A DNA stretch of 64,000 nt, from the NCBI GenBank assembly GCA_040384625.1, contig JAZKIW010000113.1, positions 6,755-70,754 on the forward strand, in the 5' to 3' direction. This DNA comes from CADEEN01 sp040384625. Its GTDB lineage: Bacteria > Pseudomonadota > Gammaproteobacteria > Burkholderiales > Burkholderiaceae_C. The notes below the pieces were generated by a model. The model was given only the letters and a program-made list of their open reading frames with translations. It did no database searches and was not told the origin of the DNA. The translations under genes were made by a program, and so were the position numbers. The number at the start of each line of letters is the position of its first letter. Position 1 is the stretch's first letter. Of the stretch, positions 8,234-16,175 are shown in pieces.

Positions 8234-9223
8234 ATGAGCTTTTTCGCCGTCTTCCTCGCATTGCTGATCGAGCAGCTCAAGCCGCTGCCGCGCGACAACT
8301 GGGTTCATGACACGCTGATCTCCTGGGTTGGTTGGACCGGCCGCAATTTCGATGCCGGCCGGGCACACCACGCGATCGTCGTCTGGTGCATCACGGTGCT
8401 GACCCCGACCGTGGGCGCCGCGGCGGTCTACCTTGTGGCTGCGCACTACAGCCTGCTGGCAGCGTTGGCCGTGAATGTGCTGGTGCTCTATCTCACCCTC
8501 GGCTTTCGCCAGTTCAGCCACTACTTCACCGACATCCGCGACGCCTTGGAGCGCGGCGATGAGGATGCGGCGCGCCGCATGTTGGGCCAATGGCGGCACC
8601 TTGACACCAGCGACCTGCCGCGCACGGAGTTGCTGCGCCAGGTCATCGAACACTCCCTGCTCGCCGCGCACCGCCACGTCTTCGGCGTCTTCTTCTGCTT
8701 TATCGCGCTCTCGGCGCTGGGACTGGGCCCCGCCGGCGCTGTTGCCTACCGGATGGCCGAGTTCGCCGGACGCTACTGGGCCTTCAAGAGCCGCACGCTC
8801 GATGCTCCTGCCAACGAGCGACTGATGCGCCTGTCGCAGCGGCTGTTCGAAGTGATCGACCATCTGCCGGCGCGCTTGACGGCTTTCGGATTTGCGGTGG
8901 TCGGCAATTTCGAAGAGGCTGTCAATGGCTGGCGCAATGAGGCCGGCCTGTGGCTGCATGCAAACGAAGGCATCCTGCTGGCCGCCGCGGCCGGTGCGAT
9001 CGGCGTGCAACTCGGCGGCCAGGCAGTGCCAGGCGTCACGCCCGATCGCTCGAAGACCTTTGCCAGCGGCAGTGCCGCGCGGGCTGCCGGCGCTGCCGGC
9101 CCAACTTCGGGCGTGCCCGCGCAAGCCGGCCATCTGCAAAGCGTCGTGGGGTTGGTCTGGCGCTCCGTGGTCTTGTGGCTGCTGCTGACCGCGCTCTTGT
9201 CTCTGGCCAATCTGCTGGGCTGA
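8234..9223 (+). CDS. CobD/CbiB-like integral membrane protein
   Basis: The 329-aa protein has several membrane helices and resembles the CobD/CbiB family (MSFFAVFLALLIEQLKPLP, LGFRQFSHYFTDIRDALERGDEDAARRMLGQW, HVFGVFFCFIALSALGLGPAGAVAYR). True CbiB joins aminopropanol to cobyric acid in cobalamin synthesis. Here no other cobalamin gene and no cobalamin riboswitch is nearby; the neighbours are Nudix and rsgA. Betaproteobacteria carry such a stand-alone version. It may be a divergent paralogue with another job (inference). Confidence 0.7.
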   Translation: MSFFAVFLALLIEQLKPLPRDNWVHDTLISWVGWTGRNFDAGRAHHAIVVWCITVLTPTVGAAAVYLVAAHYSLLAALAVNVLVLYLTLGFRQFSHYFTDIRDALERGDEDAARRMLGQWRHLDTSDLPRTELLRQVIEHSLLAAHRHVFGVFFCFIALSALGLGPAGAVAYRMAEFAGRYWAFKSRTLDAPANERLMRLSQRLFEVIDHLPARLTAFGFAVVGNFEEAVNGWRNEAGLWLHANEGILLAAAAGAIGVQLGGQAVPGVTPDRSKTFASGSAARAAGAAGPTSGVPAQAGHLQSVVGLVWRSVVLWLLLTALLSLANLLG

Positions 9224-9229
9224 TCCGCT

Positions 9230-10135
9230 TCACCACTTGGTTCGCGCCAATTCGTCGCAGATCTCGCCGTAGATGCGCCAGCGCGACGGGCTGATCTCGC
9301 CGCGCTCGACGGCCGCGATCACGCCACATCCGGGTTCCTGGCGGTGGCTGCAGTTGTAGAACCGGCACTCGCCGACGTGGGCACGAAGGTCGGGCATCAG
9401 CAGCGGTAGTTGCTGGGCGTCGATCTGGCGCAGACCGAATTCCTGGAAGCCGGGTGAATCGATCAAAGCGCCGCTGCGCGTGCCGTCCAGCCAGTACCAG
9501 GTGCTCGTCGTGGTGGTGTGGCGGCCTGAGTTGAGCGCCTGTGAGACCTCGCCCACTTGGGCCGCAGCATCCTTCACCATCAGGTTGATGAGGGTGCTCT
9601 TGCCGGTTCCACTGGGGCCGAGGACCAGCGTCGTTCGATTGGACAGCAGCGGTGACAAGGTCGACGCCGCCTCCTGCGGGCGGCCTTTCAGCGTTGCTTC
9701 CACGATCTCGACCCCCATCGCTCGGTAGGGGCCAAGTCGCTCGCGGGCCACCGCCGCCTGCGGCAGGTCGGTCTTGTTGAGCAGCACCTTCACCGTGATG
9801 CCCGCACTTTCGGCCGCGATCAACGCCCGCGCTAGCTGGGTCTCGGAGAACATCGGCTCGCCCGCCACCAGCACCAGGATCTGGTCGAGGTTGGCCGCGA
9901 ACGACTTGGTGCGCCAGTCGTCTTGGCGAAAGAGCAGGTTGCGGCGCGGCTCGATGTGCTCGACCACGCCCTCGTCGCCGGCGGGCTGCCAGCGCACCAG
10001 GTCGCCGACGACGCACTCGCTCTTCTTGCCACGCAGGTGGCAACTGAGACGCACGCCCTCTGGCGTTTCGACGATCACATGGCGGCCGTGTGCCGCCACG
10101 ATACGGCCCAGGTCGAGCGCAGCAAACTTGCTCAA
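9230..10135 (-). CDS. rsgA: Ribosome small-subunit-dependent GTPase A
   Basis: The 301-aa protein has the circularly permuted GTPase order G4 (LLNKTDL), G1 (GPSGTGKSTLINL), G3, an N-terminal OB-fold and a C-terminal zinc knuckle with CRFYNCSHRQEPGC. RsgA removes RbfA in late 30S assembly. The start appears to be TTG at 10133-10135, which overlaps the TGA of the upstream dehydratase gene (TTGA); no ATG or GTG lies before the first conserved strand. It ends a three-gene chain of overlapping frames. Confidence 0.92.
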   Translation of the reverse strand: MSKFAALDLGRIVAAHGRHVIVETPEGVRLSCHLRGKKSECVVGDLVRWQPAGDEGVVEHIEPRRNLLFRQDDWRTKSFAANLDQILVLVAGEPMFSETQLARALIAAESAGITVKVLLNKTDLPQAAVARERLGPYRAMGVEIVEATLKGRPQEAASTLSPLLSNRTTLVLGPSGTGKSTLINLMVKDAAAQVGEVSQALNSGRHTTTTSTWYWLDGTRSGALIDSPGFQEFGLRQIDAQQLPLLMPDLRAHVGECRFYNCSHRQEPGCGVIAAVERGEISPSRWRIYGEICDELARTKW

Positions 10136-10455
10136 CGCGTCAGGGCATCCACTTTGGCCGCGCAGATGAAGTCGTTCAGCGAGATGCCGCCCACCGAATG
10201 GGTGTTGAAGCGCAGCGTGCAGCGGTTGAAGCCGAAGGCGATGTCCGGATGGTGGTCTTCACGGTGCGCGATCCAGGCGACCGCGTTCACGAAGGCCATC
10301 GTGTGGTGATAGTCGGCGAAGCGGAATGTCCTCTCAATGGCGCCATCGGCGAGTGCCCAGGACTCGACCTGCAACAAGCGGGCCGAGACCTCGGCCGCCG
10401 TCATCGCCGCATGGCCTTCCAGCGGCTTGCAATGCATGGCCGAGAGGTCGTTCAT
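10132..10455 (-). CDS. Pterin-4a-carbinolamine dehydratase
   Basis: This 107-aa protein has the family pattern FRFADYHHTMAFVNAVAWIAHREDHHPDIAFGFNRC, including the paired active-site histidines, and VGGISLNDFICA at the end. The enzyme recycles tetrahydrobiopterin-type cofactors after aromatic hydroxylation (PhhB role). No phenylalanine hydroxylase is in the window. The ATG at 10453-10455 overlaps the stop of the upstream protease gene (ATGA) and its stop overlaps the rsgA start. Confidence 0.93.
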   Translation of the reverse strand: MNDLSAMHCKPLEGHAAMTAAEVSARLLQVESWALADGAIERTFRFADYHHTMAFVNAVAWIAHREDHHPDIAFGFNRCTLRFNTHSVGGISLNDFICAAKVDALTR

Positions 10456-11723
10456 GTCGGCTCCAGCTTCAAGGCCGCGAGACGCTCGCTCGCGGGAGGG
10501 TGCGAATAGTAGAAGCTCACGTACAGCGGGTCGGGCGTAAGCGTTCCGGCGTTGTCTTCGTGCAGCTTGAGCAGCGCGTTCGCCAGATCGCGACCGCTGG
10601 CCTGCGCGCAAGCATAGGCGTCGGCTTCGAACTCATGCTTGCGCGAAATGCGCGAGGCGAGGGGTGCCAGGAGAAATCCGAACGGCGGGACGGCAAGCAT
10701 GAACAACAGCAGCGCCACAGCATCGTTGGGTGCTGCCAGGTTGGGCGTCACGCCCAAGCCCGTGTAGAACCACTGCTGCTGCGACAGCCAACCCAGCAGC
10801 CCCAGCGCGAACAGGCTGAGGGTGAAGACGGAGAGCATGCGCTTGGGCACGTGACGCAACTTGAAGTGACCCAGCTCGTGCGCCAGGACGGCCTCGACCT
10901 CGCCCGGTGTCAGACGTTTGAGCAGCGTGTCGAAGAAGACAACGCGCTTGGCCGCGCCCAGGCCAGTGAAATAGGCATTGCTGTGTGCCGAGCGGCGGCT
11001 GCCGTCCATCACGAACAGGCCCTTGGCGGCAAATCCGCAGCGTGCCATCAGGGCGTGCACCCGCTGTTTCAGCGATTCGTCTGGCAGCGGCTCGAATTTG
11101 TTGAATAGCGGCGCGATCAGGGTCGGGTAGATCAGCAGGATCAGCAACTGGAACGCCACCCATGCCACCCATGCCCACAACCACCACCAGCCCCCCGCGC
11201 TGGCCATGAGCCACAGCGCCAGAGCGGCCATCGGCAAACCGATCAGGGCGCCCACCAGCAGGCCTTTGGCGGCGTCGGCAAGATAGAGCCTCAGGCTCGT
11301 GCGGTTGAAGCCGAAGCGTTGCTCAATGCGAAAGGTGTTGTAGAGCTCCAGCGGCGCATCCAGCAAACTGCCGATCAGCGCAAAGCACGTCAGCAGAGCG
11401 AGCTGGTAGGCCATGCCGCCCCAGCGGGGCATCACGGCGTCGCGCACGCCAGCGTTGAGAACGTCCAGGCCACCGAGCAAGGTCCAGCCGAGCAGGACCG
11501 CGGTGCCAAAGGCCAGCGTGACGAGGCCGAAGCGTGAGCGCACCAGGGTGTAGTCGGCGGCTTTCTGGTGCGCATCCAGCGACACCGTACCGGCAAACGC
11601 AGGTGGCACAGCGGCGCGGTGAGCGGCCACGTGGCGCATCTGGCGCGTCGCCAGCCAGAACTTGAGGCCGACCGTCAACAGCAGCGCCGCAGCGAAGGCA
11701 AGCGAAAGCCAAAGGGATTGCAT
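10452..11723 (-). CDS. M48 family zinc metalloprotease (Ste24p-like)
   Basis: This 423-aa inner-membrane protein has the HELGH zinc site at about residues 282-286, several membrane helices on either side and the downstream FEADAYA motif that supplies the third ligand. Architecture and length match the Ste24p/CAAX-prenyl-protease-1 type of M48 peptidase rather than the shorter HtpX. Bacterial members probably take part in membrane protein quality control. It is the first of three genes joined by four-base overlaps. The orn gene diverges from it after 54 bases. Confidence 0.9.
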   Translation of the reverse strand: MQSLWLSLAFAAALLLTVGLKFWLATRQMRHVAAHRAAVPPAFAGTVSLDAHQKAADYTLVRSRFGLVTLAFGTAVLLGWTLLGGLDVLNAGVRDAVMPRWGGMAYQLALLTCFALIGSLLDAPLELYNTFRIEQRFGFNRTSLRLYLADAAKGLLVGALIGLPMAALALWLMASAGGWWWLWAWVAWVAFQLLILLIYPTLIAPLFNKFEPLPDESLKQRVHALMARCGFAAKGLFVMDGSRRSAHSNAYFTGLGAAKRVVFFDTLLKRLTPGEVEAVLAHELGHFKLRHVPKRMLSVFTLSLFALGLLGWLSQQQWFYTGLGVTPNLAAPNDAVALLLFMLAVPPFGFLLAPLASRISRKHEFEADAYACAQASGRDLANALLKLHEDNAGTLTPDPLYVSFYYSHPPASERLAALKLEPT

Positions 11724-11777
11724 GACGACAAGTGTAGGGCTGACACAATCCCGGCATCACGCGCCAGCACGATTGCC

Positions 11778-12338
11778 ATGACCGAAACCAGCCTGCCCAA
11801 GAACGACAGCAACCTGATCTGGATCGACCTCGAGATGACCGGCCTGTACCCGGACCGCGACCGCATCATCGAGATCGCGGTGGTGGTCACCGATGCGCAG
11901 ATCAGCACCCGCATCGAGGGCCCGGTCTTCGCGATCCACCAGAGCGACGCCACCCTCGACGCCATGGATGCCTGGAACAAGGGCACTCATGGCAAGAGCG
12001 GCCTGATCGAGCGCGTCAAGGCCTCCGAGATCGACGAGGCCCATGCCCAGGCCCAGGTCATCGAGTGGCTGTCGCAGTATGTGAAGGCCGGCAAGAGCCC
12101 GATGTGCGGCAACTCCATCTGCCAGGACCGGCGCTTCCTGGCCAACCACATGCCGGCGCTGGAGGCCTTCTTCCACTACCGCAACCTCGACGTCAGCACC
12201 TTGAAGGAGCTGGCGCGGCGCTGGAAGCCGGGCGTGCTCGACGGCATCAAGAAGGCCCAGGCCCATACCGCGCTGGCCGACGTGCACGAATCGATCGACG
12301 AGTTGTTGTACTATCGGCAGCATCTGCTGGCGGTGTAG
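11778..12338 (+). CDS. orn: Oligoribonuclease
   Basis: The 186-aa DEDDh exonuclease removes nucleotides from very short RNAs and degrades pGpG from cyclic-di-GMP breakdown. The first catalytic motif WIDLEMTGL has Asp17 and Glu19; the CGNSICQDRRFL segment, the YRNLDVSTLKEL segment and the final HTALADVHESIDEL motif are classic for Orn. The ATG at 11778 gives normal length. It diverges from the M48 gene. Confidence 0.96.
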   Translation: MTETSLPKNDSNLIWIDLEMTGLYPDRDRIIEIAVVVTDAQISTRIEGPVFAIHQSDATLDAMDAWNKGTHGKSGLIERVKASEIDEAHAQAQVIEWLSQYVKAGKSPMCGNSICQDRRFLANHMPALEAFFHYRNLDVSTLKELARRWKPGVLDGIKKAQAHTALADVHESIDELLYYRQHLLAV

Positions 12339-12343
12339 GGCGA

Positions 12344-12904
12344 TCAGGGCGCGCGCTGGCGCAAGGCGCTGAGCAAGGCGACGACCTCGGCGTCGGGCCG
12401 CGCGGCAAGCTTGCGGTACTCGGCACCGCCCGGCGTGCGTGCCAGCAACCGCATCTCGACCAACTCGCGCCGCAGCAGGCAATGGTCGCCGAAGCCGTGA
12501 TGCGCATTGAGCACCTGGTTGACCTCGCGCTCGGTGTAGCGGCGTCGGGTGTCGAAGCGCAGCCACAGACCCCACAACACCAGCAGTTGCAGGCTGCGCT
12601 TGGTCGGCCAGCGCGTCAGGCGCCCTTCGGCGTCGAACTGGCGCAAGGCCCGGTCGGCGGCGTCCGTCAGCGAGGCCTGGCGCGGGCCACGCGCTGGTGG
12701 GGTGGCACGCGCTCCAACCGGGGTGCGTGCGGCCCGCAAGGCCTGGACATTGCGATGGCCGGCGGCGCGCGCCAACAGGTTGAGCAGTTCGACATGGCTC
12801 GGCGCGCCGGCGCCGCGCTCGAGGCGTTCGACCCAGGCGTTGCGCAGGGTCTTCGCAAAAGTAGACAGGTCGGCCGCGACGAGCGGCGTCAGTTCACGGG
12901 GCAT
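12344..12904 (-). CDS. DUF2087 domain protein
   Basis: The C-terminal half of this 186-aa protein matches DUF2087: RWPTKRSLQLLVLWGLWLRF, then YTEREVNQVLNAHHGFGDHCLLRRELVEMRLLARTPGGAEYRK, which looks like a small winged-helix unit. The N-terminal half (about residues 1-60) holds LLNLLARAAGHRNVQALRA, an antitoxin- or glyoxalase-associated helical motif. It may be a regulator, but no target can be named. It converges on orn with five bases between stops. Confidence 0.75.
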   Translation of the reverse strand: MPRELTPLVAADLSTFAKTLRNAWVERLERGAGAPSHVELLNLLARAAGHRNVQALRAARTPVGARATPPARGPRQASLTDAADRALRQFDAEGRLTRWPTKRSLQLLVLWGLWLRFDTRRRYTEREVNQVLNAHHGFGDHCLLRRELVEMRLLARTPGGAEYRKLAARPDAEVVALLSALRQRAP

Positions 12905-13102
12905 GGTGGTACTCCATTCAGCCGCGCTAATCCCTCACGGGTGCCGGAGGTTGCCCTTGCCGGCCGGGCGCAGCAGGGCACCAGACCAATGTGCATACGC
13001 AAGCAGGTTTAGCGCGAGCGTTCTCGCGGGCAACGCCTGGGTGAACTGCCGACCCGAGGCAATTTTAGTGCAGTGCGATTAGGGGCAAACCCGGACTTCG
13101 GC

Positions 13103-13108
13103 TACAAT
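13103..13108 (+). promoter_or_regulatory. Possible -10 element for the helicase gene
   Basis: TACAAT (five of six consensus bases) stands in otherwise GC-rich sequence. No good -35 is seen at 16-18 bases. Transcription from about 13115 would start directly at a stem-loop and give a 250-base leader. Confidence 0.4.
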
Positions 13109-13115
13109 GTGGCCA

Positions 13116-13141
13116 CGGTTTCGATGACTACGTCGAAGCCG
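13116..13141 (+). other. Stem-loop at the predicted start of the helicase leader
   Basis: Arms 13116-13124 and 13133-13141 pair over nine positions (eight Watson-Crick pairs and one G-U) around an eight-base loop. Its place at the predicted 5' end of the transcript could protect the mRNA from decay. Confidence 0.45.
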
Positions 13142-13302
13142 TTCGTTCATCCCCTCTGGCCTGGTGCACTTCGCCTTCTCGGCGTTTCGTGCGAGCCGCT
13201 CGAATTCGATGCGGACGTTGGTTGGCGGCGATGCCGTCGCTTGGACCCGTCCGTTGCAGGTGCTTTCCGGCACCCACGTTCAGCCTGTCGCGACTTGACC
13301 TG

Positions 13303-13325
13303 TAGCGCCGCCGCGTGCGGCGCTA
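13303..13325 (+). other. Perfect 9-bp stem-loop 39 bases before the helicase start
   Basis: Arms 13303-13311 and 13317-13325 pair perfectly around the loop CGCGT. There is no U-tract, so it is not a normal terminator. A helicase could unwind this structure in its own mRNA, giving autoregulation (inference). Confidence 0.5.
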
Positions 13326-13364
13326 GCGTGTGCTTGTGCGCGCGCTGAACCTGAAAGTGCTGTG

Positions 13365-14759
13365 ATGTTTACCGAGAACCTGATTCAAGAAGACCAGAAC
13401 GACGCTGCTCCGGCGCCCGCGAGTTCACTGCCGACGAACGGCTTTGCCGCCATCGCGCTGCATGACGCTTTGCACCGTGCCCTGGCCGATGCCGGCTACA
13501 CCACGCCGACTGAAGTCCAGTCGCGGGCCATCACGCCGGCGCTGGCCGGCCGCGATCTGCGCGTGTCCTCGTCGACCGGCAGCGGCAAGACGGCCTCCTT
13601 CGTGCTGCCGGCCCTGCAGGGCGTGCTGGACGTGCGCGCCAGTGGTGCTCGGCGCGACAAGGGCGTCGTTTACGGCCCGCGCGTGCTGGTGCTGACACCG
13701 ACCCGCGAATTGGCGATCCAGGTCGCCAAGGCGACCGACACGTATGGCCGTCACGTGCAGGGCCTGCGGGTGGCTACCGTTGTCGGTGGCGTGCCCTACG
13801 GCGCACAGCTGAAAGCCATGCGCGGCCCGCTGGACGTGCTGATCGCCACGCCGGGCCGCCTGATCGACCATGTGAAGAGCGGCAAGCTCGTGCTGGACAA
13901 CGTTTCGATGCTGGTGCTCGATGAAGCCGACCGCATGCTCGACATGGGGTTCATCGACGACATCCGCTTCATCGCCGAGTGCATTCCGAAGACGCGCCAG
14001 ACCATGATGTACAGCGCCACGTTCGCTGGCACGGTGGGCCGCCTGGCAGCCGAACTGCTGAAGCCCGATGCGCAAACGATCGCCGTCGCTTCGCACACCG
14101 ACACACACGAAAACATCGAGCAGCGCCTGCACTGGGCCGATGACGGCCGCCACAAGCAGGCCCTGCTGGATCACCTCCTGACGACCAAGGAAGTCGACCA
14201 GGCGCTGGTCTTCACCAGCACCCAGCGCGACGCCGACTGGCTGGCGGATCGCCTGGCCGACATGGGCCATGCCGTGGCTTCGCTGCACGGCGGCCTGCCG
14301 CAAGGTCGGCGCAATCACGTGCTGCAGGGCCTGCGGTCGCGCAAGTTGCGGGTCCTGGTGGCCACCGACGTCGCCGCACGCGGCATCGACGTGCCGACGA
14401 TCAGCCACGTTATCAACTTTGGATTGCCGATGAAGGCCGAGGACTATGTGCACCGCATCGGCCGTACCGGGCGCGCCGGCCGTCAGGGTCTGGCGGTGAC
14501 GCTGGCCGAAGCGGGTGACGCCGGCATGATCCGCCGGATCCAGCAGTTCACGACGCAGAACATCCCGGTCGCCACGATCACGGGCCTAGAGCCGAAGAAG
14601 GCCGCCCCGCGTACCACGGGCGGTGGGGGCTTTCGCAGTGAAGGTGGTTTCGGCGGCGGCAAGCCCTTTGGCAAGCCGCGCTTCGGTGCGCCGAGCGGCG
14701 CGCGCAAGCCGGGCGGCAGCTTCAAGTCCAAGCGCAGCAGCTCGCCGTTTGCGCGTTGA
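13365..14759 (+). CDS. DEAD-box ATP-dependent RNA helicase (RhlE/SrmB-like)
   Basis: The 464-aa protein has the motifs in order: Q motif (YTTPTEVQSRAI), Walker A STGSGKT with Lys75, PTRELAIQ, TPGRL, DEAD at residues 186-189, SAT, then the second domain with ATDVAARGID and HRIGRTGRAGR. The C-terminal tail after residue 420 is glycine-, lysine- and arginine-rich (GGGGFRSEGGFGGGKPFGKP), a low-complexity RNA-binding tail. Such helicases act in ribosome assembly and cold adaptation. The ATG at 13365 follows an in-frame GTG at 13362. A long structured leader precedes it. Confidence 0.93.
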   Translation: MFTENLIQEDQNDAAPAPASSLPTNGFAAIALHDALHRALADAGYTTPTEVQSRAITPALAGRDLRVSSSTGSGKTASFVLPALQGVLDVRASGARRDKGVVYGPRVLVLTPTRELAIQVAKATDTYGRHVQGLRVATVVGGVPYGAQLKAMRGPLDVLIATPGRLIDHVKSGKLVLDNVSMLVLDEADRMLDMGFIDDIRFIAECIPKTRQTMMYSATFAGTVGRLAAELLKPDAQTIAVASHTDTHENIEQRLHWADDGRHKQALLDHLLTTKEVDQALVFTSTQRDADWLADRLADMGHAVASLHGGLPQGRRNHVLQGLRSRKLRVLVATDVAARGIDVPTISHVINFGLPMKAEDYVHRIGRTGRAGRQGLAVTLAEAGDAGMIRRIQQFTTQNIPVATITGLEPKKAAPRTTGGGGFRSEGGFGGGKPFGKPRFGAPSGARKPGGSFKSKRSSSPFAR

Positions 14760-14828
14760 CACCCGCCGCCCCCTTGCCGCGTGCCGATAATGGCAGGCGT
14801 GTAAGGGGCAGGGTGGTGATGGCGACCA

Positions 14829-14849
14829 CTGCTCCTACCCAAGGAGCAG
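14829..14849 (+). promoter_or_regulatory. Hairpin that sequesters the msrA ribosome binding site
   Basis: Arms 14829-14836 and 14842-14849 form a perfect 8-bp stem with a five-base loop. The 3' arm contains AGGAG, the Shine-Dalgarno of msrA, four bases before its ATG (14853). As drawn, the ribosome binding site would be closed in the folded mRNA. Confidence 0.5.
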
Positions 14850-14852
14850 ATC

Positions 14853-15386
14853 ATGGCAAGCGAATTCATCACCCTCGGCGGCGGCTGTTTCTGGTGCACC
14901 GAGGCGGTGTACGAGCAGGTCGAGGGCGTCACGGCTGTGGAGTCCGGCTACAGCAACGGGCATGCGCTGAACCCGAGCTACGAGCAGGTCTGTGGCGGTG
15001 ACACCGGGCACAACGAGGTCGTGCGCGTCAGCTTCGACAGCCAACGCATCTCGCTGCGCGAGGTGCTCGAGATCTTCTTTCATGTGCACGACCCGACGAC
15101 GCTGAACCGCCAAGGCAACGACGTTGGTACGCAGTACCGCTCGGGCATCTACTTCAATGACGCCGGCCAGGAAGCCGTGGCGCGTGAGGTACTGGCCGAA
15201 GCCAACGCCGCGAACAAGGGCCGCGTGGTGACAGAAGTCAAGCCCCTCAGCAACTACTCGCGTGCCGAGGACTACCACCAGCACTACTTCGGAAACCACC
15301 CTGGCCAGGGCTATTGCGCCTTCGTCGTCGCACCCAAGGTCGAGAAGTTCAGGCGCACCTTCGCTGCGCGACTGAAGAAGGCGTAG
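14853..15386 (+). CDS. msrA: Peptide methionine-(S)-S-oxide reductase
   Basis: The 177-aa enzyme repairs oxidised methionine (S-sulfoxide) in proteins using thioredoxin. GGCFWCTE places the catalytic Cys at residue 12; VESGYSNGH and DPTTLNRQGNDVGTQYRS are the standard MsrA core, and HQHYFGNHPGQGYC supplies the later part. A resolving cysteine may be the one in GYC near the C-terminus. It lies 93 bases after the helicase gene and converges with pdxH. Confidence 0.96.
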   Translation: MASEFITLGGGCFWCTEAVYEQVEGVTAVESGYSNGHALNPSYEQVCGGDTGHNEVVRVSFDSQRISLREVLEIFFHVHDPTTLNRQGNDVGTQYRSGIYFNDAGQEAVAREVLAEANAANKGRVVTEVKPLSNYSRAEDYHQHYFGNHPGQGYCAFVVAPKVEKFRRTFAARLKKA

Positions 15387-15389
15387 GCG

Positions 15390-15404
15390 GCGCGCACTGC
15401 GCGC
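15390..15404. terminator. Possible bidirectional terminator between msrA and pdxH
   Basis: A perfect 6-bp GCGCGC inverted repeat with a three-base loop occupies the 19-base gap between the convergent stops. There is no U-tract on either side, so activity is uncertain. Confidence 0.3.
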
Positions 15405-15405
15405 T

Positions 15406-16068
15406 TCAAGGCGCGAGGCGTTCGCGCAGCCAGGCGCCCTGGGCGCCGCCTTCGGCAGGGCGGTAACACAGGCGATCGTGAAGGCGACTCCTGCGGCCCT
15501 GCCAGAACTCCCAACGGTCGGGCGCTAGCCGAAAGCCTCCCCAGTGCGGTGGCCGGGGCGGGTGCAGCGCGTACTTGGCGGCGAACTTGGCCGCATTCGC
15601 CACCAGCACCGCACGGGAACCGATCACTTCACTCTGTGGCGAAGCCCAGGCGCCGATGCGTGAGTCGAGTGGTCGCGTCGCGTAGTAGGCGTCGCTTTCG
15701 GCGTCGGTGACTCGGTCGACACGGCCTTCGATGCGCACCACGCGTTCGAGTTCGACCCAGTGAAACTGCAGGGCTGCAAAGGGCGTGGCGGCGAGCTCGC
15801 GGCCCTTGCGGCTCTGGTAGTTCGTGTACCAGACGAGGCCGCGAGCGTCGCAGCCCTTGATCAGCACCACCCGAGTCGATGGCCGGCCATCGGGGCCGAC
15901 GGTGGCCAGGGTCATCGCGTTCGGCTCGGGCAATCCTCCCGCGATCGCCTCGCCGAGCCAGCGCTCGAACTGCTGCAGAGGATCGGCGTGCGACGCGGCC
16001 TCGTCGAGTTCGGCACGTTCGTAGCTCTTGCGCAGCGCAGCGATGTCCTTGCTGGGAGATCGGTCCAT
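15406..16068 (-). CDS. pdxH: Pyridoxamine/pyridoxine 5'-phosphate oxidase
   Basis: This 220-aa FMN enzyme makes pyridoxal 5'-phosphate. It shows the N-terminal DPLQQFERWLGEAI, the FMN-binding RVVLIKGCDARGLVWYTNYQSRKGREL, FHWVELERVVRIEG, RIGAWASPQSEVI and the final RDRLCYRP-type segment (HDRLCYRPAEGGAQGAWLRERLAP). Length and motifs are normal. It is a single gene facing msrA. Confidence 0.95.
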   Translation of the reverse strand: MDRSPSKDIAALRKSYERAELDEAASHADPLQQFERWLGEAIAGGLPEPNAMTLATVGPDGRPSTRVVLIKGCDARGLVWYTNYQSRKGRELAATPFAALQFHWVELERVVRIEGRVDRVTDAESDAYYATRPLDSRIGAWASPQSEVIGSRAVLVANAAKFAAKYALHPPRPPHWGGFRLAPDRWEFWQGRRSRLHDRLCYRPAEGGAQGAWLRERLAP

Positions 16069-16175
16069 GCGGCAAGCATAAGCGCCACCGTCGCATCCCC
16101 ACTACTGCTTACGTGGAAGGCCTTAGGTGATGGCCCCAGTTACGGGCGATGCGTCGGAGGCCGATTCTTCACTCA

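Larger units (their letters stand above)
12905..13364. other. 460-base gene-free stretch, mostly the leader of the DEAD-box helicase
   Basis: No convincing coding frame is present; a 91-codon frame at 13073-13348 has no recognisable features. The right part (about 13115-13364) appears to be a long untranslated leader with a -10-like TACAAT at 13103-13108 and at least two strong stem-loops, annotated separately. The left part (12905-13080) should contain the promoter of the DUF2087 gene, but I can see no clear one. Confidence 0.5.

Noticed and set aside
13073..13348. A 91-codon frame in the leader of the helicase gene
   Set aside because: No ribosome binding site, no known motif, and it runs through the stem-loops. 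It is better read as untranslated leader.
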